From assembly GCA_963755985.1 (NCBI GenBank), contig CAVWLO010000003.1, positions 1 through 64,000 of the forward strand: a stretch of 64,000 nucleotides of DNA, written 5' to 3'. The notes under the pieces are model-generated. The model was not told where the DNA came from and did no database searches. It was given only the letters and a program-made list of their open reading frames with translations. Shown here one piece after another: positions 61,196-64,000 of the stretch. This stretch comes from DASXMT01 sp963755985. GTDB taxonomy: Bacteria; Actinomycetota; Acidimicrobiia; Acidimicrobiales; RAAP-2. Every line of letters begins with the position of its first letter. Position 1 is the stretch's first letter. A program made the position numbers and the translations under genes.

Positions 61196-63399
61196 GACGG
61201 ACAGACCTCGTGACGGCGGTTGGCATTGACCGATCCGAGTTCCCTCATATGCATCCTCCTCTGTTGCATCCGCGGTGCACGCGAATCCCTCAGCCGCGCT
61301 CGCCTCGGTGCAGGCGCATCCCTCGTCCGCGCTCGCCTCGGTGTACCGGCAGCTCTGTCCAGGCGAGCGGGGGCACGCGGATCCGACGGAGCCTTAGCCG
61401 CGGCCGCGACCGGCGTCCTTGGCCGCCGAGCTTCCCCCGCCCCCATCGATTCACTGGCCGGGTCGGGGGTCGGGGACGGCTCGGACACGACTCCCCCAGT
61501 GCCCGTCGCGGCCCGTCGATCCTTGTGGCGGTGGGACTGCTGGCCCAGGCGATGGAGCCGGCCTGATCCGGTCTTGGACCGGATCATGCCCCGGCGCGTC
61601 TGGTTCATCAGCTCCGGCTCCATGATCGGCTTCGACTCGCCGGCCAACTTGGATCCCGTGTTCACCAACGAGACGTGCGAGAAGGCCTGCGGGAAGTTCC
61701 CGACCAGTCGCCCGGCGGCCGGGTCGTACTCCTCGGACAGCAGGCCGAGGTCGTTGCGCAACTCCAACAGGCGATCGAAGAGGGTGCGGGCGTCCTGATG
61801 CCGGCCGATCATGGACAGGCAGTCAGCGAACCAGAACGAGCAGGCAAGGAAGGCTCCCTCTCTACCGCTGAGACCGTCGACGTCGCCGGCCGTGGCCGTC
61901 TGGTAGCGCAGGACGAAGCCGCCGTCGAGCAGCTCGCGCTCGACTGCCTCGATGGTGCCCTTGACCCGTGGGTCGGTGGCGGGCAGGAATCCGACCAGGG
62001 GAATCATCAACAGGCTGGCGTCAAGCGCGTCGGACCCGTAGAACTGGGTGAACGAGCCCTTCTGGGCGTTGAAGCCCTGGGTGGTGACCTGGTTGTGGAT
62101 CTCCTGGCGAAGGGCGCGCCACCTGTCGACCGGGCCGTCCGTTCTGCAGTTCTCCACCGTCTTGATGGCACGGTCGACCGCCACCCAGGCCATGACCTTG
62201 GAGTGGGTGAAGTGGCGCTGGGGGCCGCGGACCTCCCAGATGCCGTCGTCCGGCTTGCTCCAACCCGTCTCCAGGAAGTCCATCAGCGCGCACTGGAGGT
62301 CCCAGGCCGGGTCGCGGAAGTTGTCGCCGGCCAGCGTGGCCTCATACAGGGCCGACATCACTTCGCCGTAGACGTCCAGTTGGAACTGGCCCGACGCCGC
62401 ATTGCCGATGCGGACCGGGGCCGAGCCCTCGTACCCGGGCAGCCAGTCGACCACCCACTCGTCGAGCCGGCGCTCGCCGCCGGCGCCGTACATGATCTGC
62501 AACTGCGAGGGGTCGCCGGCGACCGTCCGCAGCAGCCAGTCCCGCCAGGCCATGGCCTCCTCGTAGAAGCCACCCCGCATGAGCGACTCGAGGGTGAGGG
62601 TGGCGTCGCGCAGCCAGCAGAACCGGTAGTCCCAGTTGCGGCCGCCCCCCAGGGTCTCGGGGAGGGACGTGGTGGCGGCGGCTACGATGCCGCCCGTGGG
62701 TTGGTAGGTCAGCGCCTTCAAGGTGATGAGTGATCGCACCACCGCCTCCCGGTCGCGCCCGGTGTAGGTGCACTGGGCCACCCAGTCGTGCCACCAGGTC
62801 TCGGTGTCCTCGATGGTGTAGAGGGCGTCGACCGGGCGTGGGGGTTCCTCGTTGGCCGGGAACCAGGCCAGCGAGAAGGGGATCCGTTGCCCTTCGGACA
62901 CGGTGAAGTCGGCGACGGTGGAGAAATCCTCGCCGCGGGTATGGACCGGCGTCCACAAGGACAGGCCGTCGGGGCCGGCGATGGCCACCAGCGTCCCGTC
63001 AAGCCTGCGGACCCACGGGACGATCTGCCCGTACCCGAACCGGATGGTCAGGTCCATCCTCATGGGCACCCGGCCCCGCACCCCTTCGACGAGGCGGACG
63101 ACCTCGGGGTGCTCCTGACGGATGGGCATGCAGTCCACCACCCGGACCGTTCCCTCCGGCGTGGTGAACTCCGACTCGAGCACGAGCGAGTCGCCCCGGT
63201 AGCGGCGGTGGGTAGCCAGGTGGGCCCCGGCAGGGGCCAGCTTCCAGCGACCGTGCTCGTCGTCGCCCAGCAACCTGGAGAAGCACGCGGCCGAGTCGAA
63301 CCGGGGCAGGCACAGCCAGTCGATCGAACCGTCGCGCCCGACCACCCCCGCCGTGTGCAGGTCGCCGATGATGCCGTAGTCCTCCAGCGGGAGCGTCAC
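61192..63399 (-). CDS. GH15 family glucan hydrolase (glucoamylase/trehalase-like) with Arg-rich tail
   Basis: Inverting alpha-glucosidase-type enzyme; actinobacterial members include trehalases and glucodextranase-like enzymes. The 735 residues show LEDYGIIGDLHTAGVVGRDGSIDWLCLPRFDS at the start, NWDYRFCWLRDATLTLESL (substrate Arg/Asp), PDDGIWEVRGPQRHFTHSKVM with the general acid Glu, and LLSEEYDPAAGRLVGNFPQAFSHVSLVNT with the base Glu. A normal GH15 ends about there; here about 125 low-complexity, Arg/Pro/Ala-rich residues follow, coded partly by a 33-nt repeat. No signal peptide, so cytoplasmic. Confidence 0.93.
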   Translation of the reverse strand: MTLPLEDYGIIGDLHTAGVVGRDGSIDWLCLPRFDSAACFSRLLGDDEHGRWKLAPAGAHLATHRRYRGDSLVLESEFTTPEGTVRVVDCMPIRQEHPEVVRLVEGVRGRVPMRMDLTIRFGYGQIVPWVRRLDGTLVAIAGPDGLSLWTPVHTRGEDFSTVADFTVSEGQRIPFSLAWFPANEEPPRPVDALYTIEDTETWWHDWVAQCTYTGRDREAVVRSLITLKALTYQPTGGIVAAATTSLPETLGGGRNWDYRFCWLRDATLTLESLMRGGFYEEAMAWRDWLLRTVAGDPSQLQIMYGAGGERRLDEWVVDWLPGYEGSAPVRIGNAASGQFQLDVYGEVMSALYEATLAGDNFRDPAWDLQCALMDFLETGWSKPDDGIWEVRGPQRHFTHSKVMAWVAVDRAIKTVENCRTDGPVDRWRALRQEIHNQVTTQGFNAQKGSFTQFYGSDALDASLLMIPLVGFLPATDPRVKGTIEAVERELLDGGFVLRYQTATAGDVDGLSGREGAFLACSFWFADCLSMIGRHQDARTLFDRLLELRNDLGLLSEEYDPAAGRLVGNFPQAFSHVSLVNTGSKLAGESKPIMEPELMNQTRRGMIRSKTGSGRLHRLGQQSHRHKDRRAATGTGGVVSEPSPTPDPASESMGAGEARRPRTPVAAAAKAPSDPRAPARLDRAAGTPRRARTRDAPAPRRARLRDSRAPRMQQRRMHMRELGSVNANRRHEVCPS
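61281..61346 (-). repeat. 33-nt in-frame repeat near the 3' end of the GH15 gene
   Basis: Two 33-nt copies (61281-61313, 61314-61346; core TCCGCGCTCGCCTCGGTG) add 11 residues each to the Arg-rich tail. They lie about 90 nt before the stop and keep frame. Confidence 0.8.
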
Positions 63400-63495
63400 G
63401 TGGACATGTTTAGCCTGAGGAGGCCACGGTCGTGGTTCTACCTGGTGGTCTGCCCGATCGTCTGCCTCGTCGTCTGCGACTACCCGTTGGTGTGA

Positions 63496-64000
63496 CTACC
63501 CGTTGGTGCACCCGCCCGTCCCGACCGACCCGGTGGCCACCTCGGCCTGGTGCACCCGCGTGATCACCCCGGGTGAGGTCAGGGCATATCCGATGGTGTC
63601 ATTGGTGGTGGACCGCGAGAACACGATGCCGATCACCACGCCGCTGGGCAGAACCAGGGGACCGCCCGAATTCCCCGGCCGGACCGAGGCCTCGATCTCG
63701 TAGACGTCCCGGACGGTCAGGCCCTGACCGTAGATGTCACGTCCCTGGGCCTCGAACTCCGCCATGACGCCGGCAGGCCCATAGGCAAACTGGCCGCCAC
63801 CGGGATAGCCCAGCACCGCCGCCTGGGTTTGCCGAGCGACGGTCTGCGTGTCGAGCGACAGGGCCGGCTCGGTGACATTGGTGCGCAGGACGGCCAGGTC
63901 GAACGACGGGTCGAAGTACACCACTGTTGTGTCGTGGGTGCCGCTGGAGTCCTCCACGGTCGGGTGGGGGATGCCCGCCACCACGTGGGCGTTGGTGACG
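63496..64000 (-). CDS. MarP/HtrA-like trypsin-fold serine protease, C-terminal part
   Basis: C-terminal part of a membrane-linked serine protease, cut by the right edge. The visible protein starts with VTNAHVVAG (catalytic His), has DPSFDLAVLRTNV (Asp) and VRPGNSGGPLVLPSGVVIGIVF (Ser in GNSGGP), so the triad is complete. Two cysteines are not seen in the visible core except the last GGCTNG. The arrangement resembles MarP, the acid-resistance protease of mycobacteria, which has membrane helices further N-terminal (outside the window). The GH15 gene lies downstream on the same strand, 96 nt away. Confidence 0.86.
   Translation of the reverse strand, partial: VTNAHVVAGIPHPTVEDSSGTHDTTVVYFDPSFDLAVLRTNVTEPALSLDTQTVARQTQAAVLGYPGGGQFAYGPAGVMAEFEAQGRDIYGQGLTVRDVYEIEASVRPGNSGGPLVLPSGVVIGIVFSRSTTNDTIGYALTSPGVITRVHQAEVATGSVGTGGCTNG

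Overview
The window is high-G+C DNA and reads as the chromosome of an actinobacterium. The class Acidimicrobiia is my best guess, but that is inference from gene content and order, not a measured placement. Support for Actinomycetota: the tRNA-Thr / tRNA-Met / rpmG / tRNA-Trp / secE / nusG / rplKAJL / rpoB order, GTG and TTG starts, -10 boxes lying 6-8 nt before start codons, a DUF222 HNH protein, an acyl-CoA carboxylase epsilon subunit and mannosyltransferases of the MptB and GT87 types.

Layout. 1-8,200: translation and transcription core on the minus strand, with rpoB broken by two apparent frameshifts at the left edge. 8,200-21,200: mixed housekeeping and envelope genes, including a GNAT acetyltransferase, two polyprenol-dependent mannosyltransferases (one frameshifted), tRNA-Tyr, yajQ, cobT, gtrA, a GH1 beta-glucosidase, an acyl-CoA thioesterase, citrate synthase, a membrane-anchored unknown and a UDP-sulfoquinovose synthase. 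21,300-29,750: an addA/addB/rmuC DNA-repair operon. 30,000-38,050: NDH-2, PhoU-like protein, asd and lysC, an amino-acid binding protein, two cyclophilins and a peptidase-E-like protein that lacks its nucleophile. 38,300-47,950: a carbon-assimilation island for the ethylmalonyl-CoA pathway (thiolase, hydroxybutyryl-CoA dehydrogenase, crotonyl-CoA carboxylase/reductase, epimerase, MeaA mutase) with propionyl-CoA carboxylase beta and epsilon subunits and an unexpected GIY-YIG nuclease gene. 48,100-51,230: HNH/DUF222 protein and an IS3-family element with a broken transposase. 51,270-55,850: sixA, recR, dnaX, the SRP RNA, two tRNA-Ser genes and tadA. 56,000-64,000: sedolisin protease, MFS transporter, SHOCT protein, MBL-fold hydrolase, GH15 glucanase and the end of a MarP/HtrA-like protease.

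The most unusual signal is a pattern of short tandem repeats (10-51 nt units) that sit on or within a few bases of stop codons. Ten arrays contain the stop codon of an adjacent gene. The clearest is between ccr and mce, where a 29-nt unit carrying the last codons and stop of ccr is present three times, and the start codon and Shine-Dalgarno sequence of mce lie in the last copy. The same tendency appears as in-frame repeats in disordered parts of L10, NusG, DnaX, the GIY-YIG protein, SixA and GH15. Four single-base frameshifts (two in rpoB, one in the mptB-like gene, one in the transposase) should be checked against reads before they are taken as biology.
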